A stretch of 64,000 bases of DNA from Bin25 sp026709415 (GTDB lineage Bacteria; Bacteroidota; Bacteroidia; Flavobacteriales; Flavobacteriaceae): positions 2,592,287-2,656,286 of the forward strand of contig OZ241330.1 in assembly GCA_965200045.1 (NCBI GenBank), written 5' to 3'. The notes beneath the pieces are model-generated. The model was not told where the DNA came from and did not search any database. It saw only the letters and a program-made list of their open reading frames with translations. Made by a program: the position numbers and the translations under genes. Position 1 is the stretch's first letter; each line of letters starts with the position of its first letter. Shown here in pieces: positions 1 to 11,600 of the stretch.

Positions 1-3000
1 TTTCTTCTAATTCAAAGAAAAAACCGGACCAAGGTTCATTGCCAGCTTGCTCAGTAATTTTCAGCACTCGATCGGAGGTATTGATTCCGGATTGATTGGG
101 ATTATCGACGTATTCTAAGGTTAAAAAATCACTTTCAGGAGCGTTCGATCCTGGGCCAAATCGCCCCCAAGTTCCCCCTTCACCTACATTTTGATCCGAG
201 GCTGAAAAGGAAGGTCCTTGGCATTCAAAATCAAACGATCCATCATTGAGGTTGGGGGTCACCGTCTCGAATTCACAGGGGGGATCCATTCCCATTGTAT
301 CATCTTGAGCGCGACCATAGAAATAGAGATTATCAAAATAGGTCGTCCCATCCCCTTCTATTTTGAATTGGTTGATCAATTTCCAATCCATCGTTCCGGT
401 TTCTGTTTTAAAATCTTCAAGTGGGATATCAACACGGATCCATTGCTCTTTTTGGCTGACATCCAATTCATAGGAAACTTCATGAGTGACATCATCCAAG
501 ACACTGAGGATAGAAAATTTCAGCTTCGTGGAAGTGGCGACCCAATAATCCAAATGAAAATGGGTTTTGTCAGAAGCATCAAGGCTTGGATTGATTTGTA
601 TGGCTTGAGACGCTACATTCGAATGTTTGAGCATTTGATCTTCTTCCCCAAATGGCGTAATCAATTCAGGGACGGTGGGATACGCCCCATCGATCAGCAG
701 CCCAGTGATCGGATCTCGTCTTCCATAGGGATCACTAAAGATGCTCGAAACTTCCTCTGGAGAAAGGGTGGGTTCAGGGGCGCTTTCTTGAGGTGATAAG
801 GACGTGCCATGGAAATAGATATTGTCGAGATAAACCGTTCCATCACCTTCTAATACTATCTGAGCCACTTTGGTTAAATCAATCGACTCCGCAAAGTAAG
901 ATAAAGGAATATCTCTTTGGACCCACTGAGACTTCCGATTTAGAGGCAACGAATAAGCGATGGCATCTTCTCTGGCAACACCGAGACTTAAAATTTTAAA
1001 CTCTAGTTTAGAGGCATCAGCCGTCCAATAATCCAAATGAATATGGGAATGTGACGAAACATCCGTTACTTGACCAAGAGCCGTTGGTTGGAAATCCAAA
1101 TTGGCATATTTCAAGACTTGATCACCAGAAATACGTTCTTTACTCATTTGCGTTTGCTGATGCCAATCCGGATTAAACTCTGTATCCTGTAAGTTTTCAT
1201 ATGGATTATCATTGAATATCGCGAGGGTGTTTTCTGTATGCTGCGGATAGGGGGCTGGTTGATCTGGCTTGCGGATCATCGACTCTTGATTTCCACCTTC
1301 GACTATTTTGATATTATCGAAATAGGTGATTTGTTCCTTTTCCAAACTTTGACCTAAATGCATGAACAACACCAAACGAGTGAATTGGTTACTATCTGAA
1401 GAAGAAAACTCGAACTTTAATTCTTCCCATTGGTTTGATGTAGTCGTTGGGACCGTCTCTTCTTTAAAATCTTGTGCTGTTTTTTCAAGTTTTAAGGTCA
1501 CCTTTTGACCGGGTGCTTGCGAATAAACCTGCATCGAAATGGCATTCCTATGAGCTGGAAAGACAATGGGTTCTTCTAAATCAAAGTAAATTCCTGCCCA
1601 CGGTTGATTGCCCGGTTGTTCCGTGAATTGAAGCACATAATTGGATAAGTTGATATCGCTTTTATCTGGGTTTTCAACATATGCCAACGTGATGCTTGGA
1701 GGATCTGGATTTCCCCCAAATCGCGTCCAAGTATCTTGTTCGGTTCCTTCAGGATTCACAAGAACAAAGGGATTTCCTCGACATTCAAAATCGATGGGAC
1801 CATCATTTAAATTCAATGGATGAATCGTTTCAAAGGTGCAATCTAAATGGGCTGCAGGGTCATTGAAAACATCATTCCCCATATGGAAATAAAGATTATC
1901 GAGATAAATTTCGGCCCCACTACCCATGCCCATTTCTTCATCTATTTTAAACTGGAAAACCTCGGTTAAATCAACAGCTGAATCCCCTTTGGTAAAGTCT
2001 TCGAGTGGAATGTCAAGGCTGATCCAACGACCTTTTTGACTGACATCTAAGGAGACCGCTTTTTCTTTGGGTCCTGGACTGATTAAATACAATCTTAAAT
2101 CCACCGCTCGTACCACGTAATAATCCATATGGAGATGCGTCATTTTGGAAACATCTAGGCCTGCTTCTTCCGTGGCAAATTGGATGCCTTGATAATTGAG
2201 ATTGGTGTATTTCAATATTTCATTGCCATCGATATTGAAGTCTCCATCATGTTGTGTCGCTTGTCCCCAATCGGGATTTAAATTCACACCCTCCACATCA
2301 TCATAACCATCACTGAATATAGACGTGACCATATCCGCAGGATGTTGGGGATTTGAGGGGGCTTCCATTAGAGGATTGACAGCATCCGTGGGGGACGGTG
2401 GTGGTGACGCATGATCTCCTTCACCGTGAAAATATAGATTGTCAACATAAACCGTTCCATCACCATCGAATTTAAACTGATCGATAATGGCCAGATCCAC
2501 CACATCCGAAAAGTGCGATAATGGGATATCGACAGACACCCATTGACTGACTTTGCTCACCTCTAACTCAGAGGGTTTTTCAGCTGGGTTCGATCCTGTT
2601 TGTAATGCTGAGTTGATTAAGAAAAACTGCAACTTGGTTGAATTCGATACCCAATAATCCAAATGAACGCTATGATAAGAAGACACATCCACGGGGGTAT
2701 TGCCATCACCGGCTTCATTTTTGAATTCGACACCTTGGTAGTTTAAGTTTTCATATTTCAAAACGCGGTCTCCATCAGTCACATCTTCAAAGGTTTGAGT
2801 TGTTTGCTGACCCCAATCTGGGTTGAAATCGACATTTTCGATATTGGTATAGGCATCACTAAATACGGAAAGTACGTTTTCGGCCTTCAGACTGGGGAGG
2901 GGCGCCGGACCATCGGGCGCCGTGGCTTCTACTCCTGAATCGGTATCACCTCCCTCACCGTCATCCGTCCCTTCTTTTGGTGTGGAAAAAGCGATATTAT

Positions 3001-3739
3001 CCAAATAATAAGTCACTTCAGCTTCATTGGCATTATTTTGATTCATAATCATCGTCAAGCGATCGAACGTCCCACTATTGGCAAGATTAAAATTAAAGAC
3101 CAACTCTTCCCAAGCATTGGTTTCTGTTGTTGTAACAATCGATTCTTCAAAGGAACTACTATCCGTGGCATCTTCCAATTTTAGAAGCACATTTTGTCCT
3201 GGAGCAGCAGAATAGACCTGCAATTTGACGGCATTCATCCCATCCGGAAAGACCACCACTTCTTCTAAATCAAAAAAGAATCCAGACCAGGCATCATTTC
3301 CAACTTGTTCTGTGATTTTTAAAACGCGATCCGACGTATTGATTCCAGATTTGGAGGGGTTATCGGCATATTCCACAGTCAAGAAATCACTATCGGCAGC
3401 GTTGGAGCCATTGCCAAAAATGCTCCAATTCCCGCCTTCATTACTAGGAGAAATCTTTTCGCTAGCTAAAAATGGATTGCCTCGACATTCAAAGTCAAAT
3501 GAACCATCATTTAAATTGGGCGTCACGGCTTCAAATTCACAAGCATCATCATCACCCCCTTCATTGTTATTGTTATTATCTGGATCAGGGGTGGGGGTAG
3601 GAGTGGGCGTCGGTTCGGGTTGCATCACCACTGGTGGTGGTTCCGGATCATCCCCGCCACAAGCAAGTGGTAAGGCAATGAGCCCCAACAGAAGTAAAAA
3701 ACGAATGGCCAGTTTCCATAAAGATTTTATTTTCATCAT
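1..3739 (-). CDS. Giant modular surface lipoprotein of alternating carbohydrate-binding-like modules (partial, runs off left edge)
   Basis: An open minus-strand frame starts at ATG 3739 (or 3736) and stays in frame to base 2, so at least 1246 residues are present without the C terminus. A hydrophobic signal ends in a lipobox (LPLAC, Cys27), followed by a Pro/Thr and Asp/Asn linker, so it is an outer-membrane lipoprotein. The rest is two module types. Type A (about 180 residues, with 'GINTSDRVLKITEQ' and 'WSGFFFDLEE') lies at about 66-255, 632-820 and from 1147 on. Type B (about 155-165 residues, starting 'VFSD.Y' and ending 'GDGTVYLDNLYFHG') lies at about 277-443, 457-622, 830-982 and 982-1140. 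The order is therefore A-B-B-A-B-B-A. Both resemble beta-sandwich modules attached to secreted glycosidases of marine Flavobacteriia (recalled, not searched). It follows susD by 26 bp, so it is probably a surface glycan-binding protein of this transporter. No catalytic domain is visible in the part seen. Confidence 0.8.
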   Translation of the reverse strand, partial: MMKIKSLWKLAIRFLLLLGLIALPLACGGDDPEPPPVVMQPEPTPTPTPTPDPDNNNNNEGGDDDACEFEAVTPNLNDGSFDFECRGNPFLASEKISPSNEGGNWSIFGNGSNAADSDFLTVEYADNPSKSGINTSDRVLKITEQVGNDAWSGFFFDLEEVVVFPDGMNAVKLQVYSAAPGQNVLLKLEDATDSSSFEESIVTTTETNAWEELVFNFNLANSGTFDRLTMIMNQNNANEAEVTYYLDNIAFSTPKEGTDDGEGGDTDSGVEATAPDGPAPLPSLKAENVLSVFSDAYTNIENVDFNPDWGQQTTQTFEDVTDGDRVLKYENLNYQGVEFKNEAGDGNTPVDVSSYHSVHLDYWVSNSTKLQFFLINSALQTGSNPAEKPSELEVSKVSQWVSVDIPLSHFSDVVDLAIIDQFKFDGDGTVYVDNLYFHGEGDHASPPPSPTDAVNPLMEAPSNPQHPADMVTSIFSDGYDDVEGVNLNPDWGQATQHDGDFNIDGNEILKYTNLNYQGIQFATEEAGLDVSKMTHLHMDYYVVRAVDLRLYLISPGPKEKAVSLDVSQKGRWISLDIPLEDFTKGDSAVDLTEVFQFKIDEEMGMGSGAEIYLDNLYFHMGNDVFNDPAAHLDCTFETIHPLNLNDGPIDFECRGNPFVLVNPEGTEQDTWTRFGGNPDPPSITLAYVENPDKSDINLSNYVLQFTEQPGNQPWAGIYFDLEEPIVFPAHRNAISMQVYSQAPGQKVTLKLEKTAQDFKEETVPTTTSNQWEELKFEFSSSDSNQFTRLVLFMHLGQSLEKEQITYFDNIKIVEGGNQESMIRKPDQPAPYPQHTENTLAIFNDNPYENLQDTEFNPDWHQQTQMSKERISGDQVLKYANLDFQPTALGQVTDVSSHSHIHLDYWTADASKLEFKILSLGVAREDAIAYSLPLNRKSQWVQRDIPLSYFAESIDLTKVAQIVLEGDGTVYLDNIYFHGTSLSPQESAPEPTLSPEEVSSIFSDPYGRRDPITGLLIDGAYPTVPELITPFGEEDQMLKHSNVASQAIQINPSLDASDKTHFHLDYWVATSTKLKFSILSVLDDVTHEVSYELDVSQKEQWIRVDIPLEDFKTETGTMDWKLINQFKIEGDGTTYFDNLYFYGRAQDDTMGMDPPCEFETVTPNLNDGSFDFECQGPSFSASDQNVGEGGTWGRFGPGSNAPESDFLTLEYVDNPNQSGINTSDRVLKITEQAGNEPWSGFFFELEE

Positions 3740-3765
3740 AACTATTTTACAGCGTTTATAAATTA

Positions 3766-5391
3766 TTAATACCCATCATTTTGCGGATAGTTATCACCCA
3801 AAAGGTCTAACTGTCCTTGTGGAATGGGCAAGTGTTTCATGTGTTCTTGATACAACTCCTTAGGATTTCCATCGGGGTAGTAAAACCTATTGATGTTGTC
3901 ATTATTCATATGGTCTTTCATGTATTCGAATATTTTTCCAGTTCTTTTGATGGCATACCATCGTTGTCCCTCAAAAGCCAATTCTCTAGCTCTTTCAGCC
4001 AACACAATGTCGATGTCGATATGGTTCAAAGGGGTCGCTCCAGCTCTTTGCCGTACGGCATTTAAATACGTCAAAGCTTGAGAGGTATTACCTAAGTTCA
4101 TGTGCGCTTCGGCACCTATTAAATAAGATTCTGCCAATCGATAAATCATCACATTCTTAAAATGATCTCGATCGGTGGGGTCAACCGTTGGATCAAAATA
4201 TTTTAGCACCCCAGGATTTTGTCTTCGATAATACAAGAAAAATTGATTGGGGTCTGTGGGATGGTTGGTATACAGATCCAATGGTTCGCCGATGGTTTTT
4301 CCTCTTGGCAATGTTCTTGGATCATTGTATTGATATTCAAAGATGTAATAGGTGTTGTCTTTACGTCTGTCGTTGGGATCTTCGAGTAATAAATCAATGG
4401 TATAATCATTCAACGAAATAAATCCAACGCCATTGCCCCCATTTTCAATGGATTGTACCAAACCAGGCGCTCCAGCATAAAACGATACCGTACTCCAATT
4501 CATAATATGTGGTGCCCCCCCTCCAATGGCACTTTTTTCGAAATTCACAGCCAGCAGGGTTTCGGCATGATTCAATTCGCCATCAAACACCGCTTCTAAC
4601 GCCACTAATTGATGCGGAGAAGATGAAATCAATCCATCGATGAGATCAGCTGCGGCTTGATCATTCTGATCCCACATTTCAACTTTAGCCCACAGATGAT
4701 CGACCGCTCCTTTAGTCCAGCGACCAAATTGAGTGGTTTGGTAAGAAAGGTTTTCACTAGCATAACTCAAGTCTTCTCTTAAAAGCGCAAATATTTCAGC
4801 GGGGGATGATTTGTCCTGTGGTCGATCAAAAGCGGTTTCTGGGGTGGTGGGATCCGTTTTGATATAAATGTTATTGAACATTCGATAAAGCGTAAAATAG
4901 GCTTGAGCACGCATGACTCGTGCTTCAGCCAATGCTTGAATTAATCTTGGGTCTGATGCCCCTTCATCAAGTAACTGAAGACCTCCTTGAATAATGGAAT
5001 TAGCTCGATCAATGATTTTATAATTTAAGGACCAGAAAAAGTCATAAGCGGCAAAAACCCCAAAGTCACCTCGCGTGGCTCCCCAAGTCAATCGACTATA
5101 AAGTGAAATCTCTCCATCAACTCCCACCGCAATATCGCTTTTAGCCGTTAGCACTAATGGTATCATGCCATTCCAATTGGCATTTTGCCATGTAGACTGT
5201 TCGTAGGGTTGGCGTTGTAACACATACAAGCCTACGACGGCGTTTGATAATCCGTCGATACTAGAGTATAAAAAATCCACAGATGTTTCCGACAATAATT
5301 CGTCTTTTAAAAAGTCATCGTCACATGTCATAAAAAACACACAAGGGATTAAAAAGAGTTTATGGAAAATGAATTGGCTTTTGAGATTCAT
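3766..5391 (-). CDS. SusD/RagB-family glycan-binding outer-membrane lipoprotein
   Basis: 541 residues. The signal peptide ends in a lipobox (FFMTC) followed by acidic residues (DDD), typical of surface-exposed Bacteroidota lipoproteins. The N-terminal 'FLKDELLSETSVDFLYSS' and C-terminal 'RQRAGATPLN', 'LAERARELAFEGQRWYAIKR' and 'LPIPQGQLDLLGDNYPQN' blocks are SusD/RagB hallmarks. The length is normal for the family. SusD caps the SusC channel and binds the incoming oligosaccharide. The start lies 2 bp after the susC stop, so the two are cotranscribed and probably translationally coupled. A G7 run (4515-4521 on the plus strand) sits mid-gene. The substrate cannot be read from this protein; the neighbouring GH95 suggests a fucose- or galactose-bearing glycan. 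Confidence 0.95.
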   Translation of the reverse strand: MNLKSQFIFHKLFLIPCVFFMTCDDDFLKDELLSETSVDFLYSSIDGLSNAVVGLYVLQRQPYEQSTWQNANWNGMIPLVLTAKSDIAVGVDGEISLYSRLTWGATRGDFGVFAAYDFFWSLNYKIIDRANSIIQGGLQLLDEGASDPRLIQALAEARVMRAQAYFTLYRMFNNIYIKTDPTTPETAFDRPQDKSSPAEIFALLREDLSYASENLSYQTTQFGRWTKGAVDHLWAKVEMWDQNDQAAADLIDGLISSSPHQLVALEAVFDGELNHAETLLAVNFEKSAIGGGAPHIMNWSTVSFYAGAPGLVQSIENGGNGVGFISLNDYTIDLLLEDPNDRRKDNTYYIFEYQYNDPRTLPRGKTIGEPLDLYTNHPTDPNQFFLYYRRQNPGVLKYFDPTVDPTDRDHFKNVMIYRLAESYLIGAEAHMNLGNTSQALTYLNAVRQRAGATPLNHIDIDIVLAERARELAFEGQRWYAIKRTGKIFEYMKDHMNNDNINRFYYPDGNPKELYQEHMKHLPIPQGQLDLLGDNYPQNDGY

Positions 5392-5393
5392 GA

Positions 5394-8351
5394 TTAAAAT
5401 TCAATATGAAGTCCCACACTAATATTCAAGGTTTCAGGGAATACCCCATTGAATAAATCTTGTTCTGGAGAATAAGAAGGGAAATCCGTGTAGGTAAATA
5501 AATTGGTTCCCGTAAAATAAACCCGTAGATGATCCAATCCAATGGATGAACGCCATTTTTCTGGCAAGGTATAACCCACGGTCAACGTTCGCAATCGAAA
5601 ATAAGAAGCATCCCGTACGGCAAACGAAAACAAATGGGCATGAGTGATTTGTTTGGGTCTGGGATATTCCGTAGAAGGAAATTCTGGGGTATAATAAGAC
5701 GTTACAATGCCATTGATGGCTCCTTTCCATAATTCACCATTAGCTAGTACCGAATTGATTCGAGTGGCCCCTTGAACCGTATAAAAATCAGCAAACAAGT
5801 CAAAACCTTGGTATCGAATGGTTCCAGTAAAAGAACCATACCAATCAGGATCCGTGGCCACAAACACATTATCGCGATCATCAATTTGACCATCCTGATT
5901 TTTATCAACGACCCAAACGTCTCCGGGTTGGGCTGTAGGTATTCCTGCAGCCACGACATCATCCCCCTCCTGAAATATTCCAGCATATTGGGGTAACCAG
6001 ATGCTGTTGATGGATTCACCGATGGATAGTCGACCCGCTGTTGAAGAAATATCGATAAAATGACCTTCGCTATCGGTTTCACCTGTAAGAGCCATGACTT
6101 TGTTTTTATTGGTTGACAATACCGTTCCAACATCAACATATATATCGGAATGATCAATCAATCGAGCATTCAGGGTTAATTCGGCCCCTGTATTTTGTAA
6201 TTCTCCAACATTAAAACGAGTCACGCTAAATCCAGTCGATGAGGCAATCGATCGATCCAATAATAAATCGATGGTATTGGCTTGATACACTTCAAGCGTT
6301 CCACTGAGGGCGCGATTAAAAAAAGCAAAATCTATCCCCATATTGGCAGTCAATGTTGTTTCCCATTTTAATTTTGGATTGGGCAATCGTGAAGAGGCGA
6401 CGGCTCCTCCAATCACTTCTGAACCAAACACATAAGGTGTGAAGTCCGCAACTCCTAAAGACTCCAGTGGATTGATGCCTTGATTTCCTGTGGCACCATA
6501 ACTGACTCGTAATTTTAATTCATCGATGTTTTTAGAATTTTCAAAAAAGTCTTGATGTAATTTCCAAGCCCCTGATACGGCAGGAAAATAGCCCCATTTA
6601 TTATCCTCTGCAAACACCGAGGAAGCATCCGCTCTGATCGTTGCTTCAAACAAGTATTTATTTTTAAAAGAATATCGAGATCTCCCCATGAATGACAAAA
6701 TACGTCTTCTCGATACATTTCTATTGCTGTTTAGAAGTTCTGTTGCCAGTCCATCATAGAGCAAACCATCATTTAAAAACCCTGATTTATCTAATTGAGA
6801 ATATTCATTGAGTTGTTGGTCAAAAGCTTGAACGGCTGTGAAGTCAAAATTGTGATTTTCACCCAAATCAGGCGTATAGTTCAGAATATTTTCAATCAAT
6901 ATCTGATTGTATTTTCCATTGATCAGCACGCCAATCCCACCCGTTCCTTGATCCCCGGCAGAATGCAATGATGAACGATAGACCCCTTGGTCAAGGATTC
7001 TATTTCTTTGAAAGGTTTTTAGGGCGTAATTGAGATTGGGCAATAACTGAAAATTGAACTTTAAACTGACATCTATTAAATCAATTTCGGCTTCATCAAC
7101 AGACTCTCTTTGGTCCCAAAGGGGATTGACAAAACTCACATCGGTTGGTCCCAAATAGTATTTCAATAACTTTCCTTCATCATCAAAGGGTTTAGCCAAA
7201 GGGGTAATGGTTGTAAAATTTAATCCCCCAGTTTCTTTTTCTTGAATGGCATCTTGATAATTCACGATGACATCAACATTTATTTTTTCAGTCAATTTTT
7301 GATTGAGGTTGAGTTTTAAACTCAACCGATTGTATTTAGAATTGGGAATGATTCCGGATTGGTTGAAGTAGTTGATACTCGAATACCATTTCGTTCGTGG
7401 ACCACCCGTCGTCACACTAAAAGTATGGTTGGTTAACTGGGCATCATCGAGAACTAAATCTTCCCAATCGACATAGAGATTATTTTCAATGGCTTCTCTT
7501 TCAAAAGGCGAAAAAATAATCCCGTCTGATAGATAATTGCCAGTTCTTCTATTTCGATTGGCTTGTCTCCGTAAATCAGCAAACTGCTCTCCAGAATATA
7601 GATTAAAATTTCGAGTGAGTCTTTGAGTGGTTAGATAATTTGAATAGCTAAATCGAGGTTTGGCTGTTTCTCCAGCCGTTTTAGTAGTGACTAGAACCAC
7701 ACCATTGGATGCACGTGCCCCATAAATGGCTGTGGAAGAAGCATCTTTTAAGACTTCAATAGAAGCGATATCATCGGCTGGGATATCATTCAAATTATCA
7801 TATGGAAGTCCATCAACTATAATCAATGGATTATTCCCCCCGGCAACCGATACATTTCCTCTGATGACAATATTTGAAAATCCGCCAGGTCTTGGATCTC
7901 CCAAATTCACTTGAACACCGGCAGCTCGACCTCTTAACAATTCAGAAATATTGGTCGTCGGCACTTGATTAGCTTCTTCTACATCAACACTCACAACCGA
8001 TCCAACGAGATTACTTTTGATTTGGGTTCCATAACCAACCACAACCACTTCATCTAAATACCCCCTCTCTGCTTGCATTGAAACTTGTAAAAATTCATTA
8101 GAAGTGACTTCTAACCTCAGGGATTGATAGCCTACATAGCTAAAAATTAGTATCTGATTTAATGCGGATACGTTGATTTGAAAATTTCCATCAAAATCGG
8201 AAATTACACCAGTAGACGTCCCTTCCACTAATACATTGACGCCAGCTAACGGACCTTGATTATCTGATACATTCCCTTCAACGATAATTTGAGTGTGCGC
8301 TAGATAAAGTGTCAAAAAAATGAAGACAACTCCTAGTTTATAATCAAGCAT
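5394..8351 (-). CDS. SusC/RagA-family TonB-dependent transporter
   Basis: 985 residues. A signal peptide is followed by a carboxypeptidase-regulatory-like beta-sandwich ('VEGNVSDNQGPLAGVNVLVEG' region, about 23-100). Then come the SusC signature 'LDEVVVVGYGTQ', the plug domain with 'IIVDGLPYDNLNDIPADDIA', 'IEVLKDASSTAIYGARASNG', and a long beta-barrel ending in an aromatic residue (IEF). It imports oligosaccharides across the outer membrane using TonB energy. It heads a susC-susD-lipoprotein unit; GH95 lies upstream on the same strand, 266 bp away. The gap holds only a weak 5-bp hairpin (8533-8545). No sigma/anti-sigma pair is nearby, and no clear TAnnTTTG motif was found in the leader. Confidence 0.95.
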   Translation of the reverse strand: MLDYKLGVVFIFLTLYLAHTQIIVEGNVSDNQGPLAGVNVLVEGTSTGVISDFDGNFQINVSALNQILIFSYVGYQSLRLEVTSNEFLQVSMQAERGYLDEVVVVGYGTQIKSNLVGSVVSVDVEEANQVPTTNISELLRGRAAGVQVNLGDPRPGGFSNIVIRGNVSVAGGNNPLIIVDGLPYDNLNDIPADDIASIEVLKDASSTAIYGARASNGVVLVTTKTAGETAKPRFSYSNYLTTQRLTRNFNLYSGEQFADLRRQANRNRRTGNYLSDGIIFSPFEREAIENNLYVDWEDLVLDDAQLTNHTFSVTTGGPRTKWYSSINYFNQSGIIPNSKYNRLSLKLNLNQKLTEKINVDVIVNYQDAIQEKETGGLNFTTITPLAKPFDDEGKLLKYYLGPTDVSFVNPLWDQRESVDEAEIDLIDVSLKFNFQLLPNLNYALKTFQRNRILDQGVYRSSLHSAGDQGTGGIGVLINGKYNQILIENILNYTPDLGENHNFDFTAVQAFDQQLNEYSQLDKSGFLNDGLLYDGLATELLNSNRNVSRRRILSFMGRSRYSFKNKYLFEATIRADASSVFAEDNKWGYFPAVSGAWKLHQDFFENSKNIDELKLRVSYGATGNQGINPLESLGVADFTPYVFGSEVIGGAVASSRLPNPKLKWETTLTANMGIDFAFFNRALSGTLEVYQANTIDLLLDRSIASSTGFSVTRFNVGELQNTGAELTLNARLIDHSDIYVDVGTVLSTNKNKVMALTGETDSEGHFIDISSTAGRLSIGESINSIWLPQYAGIFQEGDDVVAAGIPTAQPGDVWVVDKNQDGQIDDRDNVFVATDPDWYGSFTGTIRYQGFDLFADFYTVQGATRINSVLANGELWKGAINGIVTSYYTPEFPSTEYPRPKQITHAHLFSFAVRDASYFRLRTLTVGYTLPEKWRSSIGLDHLRVYFTGTNLFTYTDFPSYSPEQDLFNGVFPETLNISVGLHIEF

Positions 8352-8617
8352 ACTTTTAATATTGAAGTTTGGAAAGTTAAATAAAAATTTAATTTTCCTA
8401 GAATTTCATTCCAGGTTGTTATGTTTAATTATGTAACCTTTCGGAGAATACTTTTTTTGGTTCTATTCCGATGTGCGTGAATCACCATTTTCTGAAACCA
8501 CTAATCTTGCAGTGAAAAGCATTGGTTTGGCTGTGGATTTTCCACGGTTAGAAAGAGTATGAAATGAAAATGTTGACCGAGCAAAAAATCATTGTGTTCG
8601 AGTAAATAGGTGCTCTA

Positions 8618-11600
8618 TCATTGCTTTAAAACCTTAAATAATTCCTCTTTTTCTTGTTGCTTTAGACTAACTATGTACATGCCACTAGGGAATTGACCTA
8701 CCGGAATGGGCAATCTATTGGTTGAATCTACCTTGGGGGATTCGTCAGTATAAATCACCTTCCCAAAACTATTGTAAATCTTAATGGTGAATTCCAAATC
8801 TTCAGGGAAAAGCACATATAAGAAATCAGCGACAGGATTTGGATACACCTGACCAACAGGGGCTACATTCAACCATTTTACGAAACTACCTTGACAGGGA
8901 TTATTTGTCCCTACATAAATTTTGGTCCACTGCTTATCGATTGGTAATTTAACATTGGATTCATCAAACTCATATTGCTCATCCCCTAATTGAACACGAT
9001 AAAACTCCGCGCCATCCATGATCAATTCGACTTCCCCGGTTTTTGTATTTAAAAGCGTTTGGACTGATAACTCTTGAGGCTCCTCGATATTCTTGCTGAA
9101 CTCCACAAAATAACTCGGATCTTCTTTTGCTGTAATCGAAAGGGTATATAGCCCAGTCGTTAATCCCGTTATACGGGCACTTGATTTGAAGTCCATTTCT
9201 TTTTGAAATTCTGAAGGCCCTTTGATAACAACATGATATTGGAAATCAGCGAGAGTTTTTATGATCAATTCACCATCGGCTTTCCCTTGACAACTGGTAT
9301 TTATTTTATTAATTGAGATATTGTTAGGAGAGTCTACATCACAGATATCACCCTGACCATCATTGTCTATATCTTTCTGTTCTGGATTGGCTTTATTGGG
9401 ACAATTGTCAGATTGATCAGGAATGCCATCTTGATCTAAATCTCGAAATGGCCGATAATCATAAATATAGGTCTGACCAGCAACCATGTCAATGTCGACT
9501 CTTTTATCACGATATAATAGTGTGAAGTTTTTATCAAATTCAGAATGAAAAATAACTTTATCCAACCAATTATCTTGCCAATAAATATCGACGGTCAAAC
9601 CTCCCCTAGCTTTTAATCCTTTGATGTATCCATTTTCCCAAGATTTTGGAAAAGCAGGCAATACTCTGACAATACCTTCTTCATGAGATTGTAGAAGCAT
9701 TTCAGCAATACCAGCAGAATAACCAAAATTACCATCGATTTGAAATGGCGGATGGAGATCAAATAGATTATCAGCCATTGACTTTTGAAATAGTAACCGG
9801 ACATTTCTATGTGCGAAATCGCCATCGAGTAGACGAGCGCCTAAATTGATTAGCCAAGCTCTACTCCACCCTGTATGTCCGCCTCCATTGGCCAGTCGAT
9901 AATCCACTGTTTTTTTGACCGCATTGAAAAGTTCTGGATCTTTTTCTTTGGTTATAATATTTCCTGGATGAAATCCATACAGATGAGACATGTGTCTATG
10001 GCCAGGTTCGAATTCTCTATACTCTCTATCCCATTCTAAAATCCGACCATTAGCTCCAACAACAAATCCCGGACGCAAGCGTTCGATTTGACTTTCTATC
10101 TTATTCACTAAATCATTTTGATAGCCCAGTATTTCACACATTTTAAGATAGTTCGAAAAAACTTCATAGATGACTTGTTGATCTTTAGCGCTCCCCAAAC
10201 AAGTAGCCACCACTCGACCACTTTGGGGATTGTAATACCTGTTTTCAGGAGAGGTTGAAGGGGCTGAAATTAAAGTGCCATCTCTAGTGTCTTCAATTAA
10301 CCAATCACTATAAAATAAAGCCACTTCATGTATGGCTGGAAAAGCCCTCTCTCTCAAAAAATCCAGATCTTTGGTGAATTCATAATGCTTCCAATAGTGT
10401 TGCATCAACCAACCACCTGCACCCATAGAGCAACCCCAAAAAACAGTTGACTGGAGCCATGTGGGGGCCCATAAATCGGTGGCATGTGGGAAAAAAGTGC
10501 CTCGAGAACCAAAATTAACCATAGCCGTGGTTTTTCCATTTTCAACTAACCGATCGGTAAAATCAAAAAGTGGATAGTTCAATTCACTGAGATTAGTGAC
10601 ATCTGATAGCCAATAATTCATTTGAAGGTTAATATTTAAATGGTAATCCCCATTCCATGGAGCTTGTATGTGCTCATTCCAAAGTCCTTGTAAATTGGGT
10701 GGATTGGTCCCTTTTCTTGAAGATGAAATCAGTAGGTAGCGACCAAATTGAAAGAGAAGTGCTTCCAAACCACGATCATTTTGACCATTCTTGACACGCA
10801 AAAGCCTTTGATCTGTTGGAGTTTCATTCAATGCCTCATCTCCAAAATCAACATCCACTCGTTTATATAAACTTTGATAATCAGCAATGTGCTGTGATTT
10901 TATTGTTTCATACGGGACAGAAAGAACCTTTTCTAAATCGATTTTGTTTTGTAATTGGTAATTGTCGAAATAAAAAGATGAATTGGAAACTATATAGATC
11001 GCTGCCTCACGAACATTTTCTAATTCAAGGGCATCATCTGATCTTATGATTTGTCCCCCTTGGTGGACAACTTTCAAAACAGATTCGAATAAGACGCCTT
11101 CTGTTATGGGCGTTTGTCTCGATTGAAAACGGGCGTTCCGTTGCGTCACTTCACCACGCAGATAAAGAAGGTGGTCATCATCGGTAAAGGATTTTGCTGT
11201 TTCATAACCACGATCAGATGGTCTGCTGAGTTTTAACTTAGCATTCAAACCAGCGTTACTTTCAGAGGTTAAATGCACGACGATCACCTTATGTGGATGA
11301 GACACAAAAACCTCTTGAGTGACCAAATCTCCTTTCATTCGATATTGGGTTGTGGAAATCGCATTTTCGATGTTCAAATCTCTTCGATAGTCTGAGATCT
11401 GTTGATGGTCAAATTGAATACGCAAATCGCCCAGAGTCTGATGAGAACGAAGTATTCCTTTATTGGAGAATTTTTGTTCAAATAGCCGGTCGGCTTCTGT
11501 ATTTCTTCCTTGGAATAGAAATTGTCTTATCAATTGGATATCTCTGATATTTCCACTAGGTTCTTTCCAATTTTCAGGATCGCCCGGCCACATGGAATCA

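Noticed and set aside
4515..4521. G7 run in susD as a further slippage site
   Set aside because: Only seven bases, mid-gene, encoding Gly-Gly-Gly; within what chance allows and not next to the export signal.
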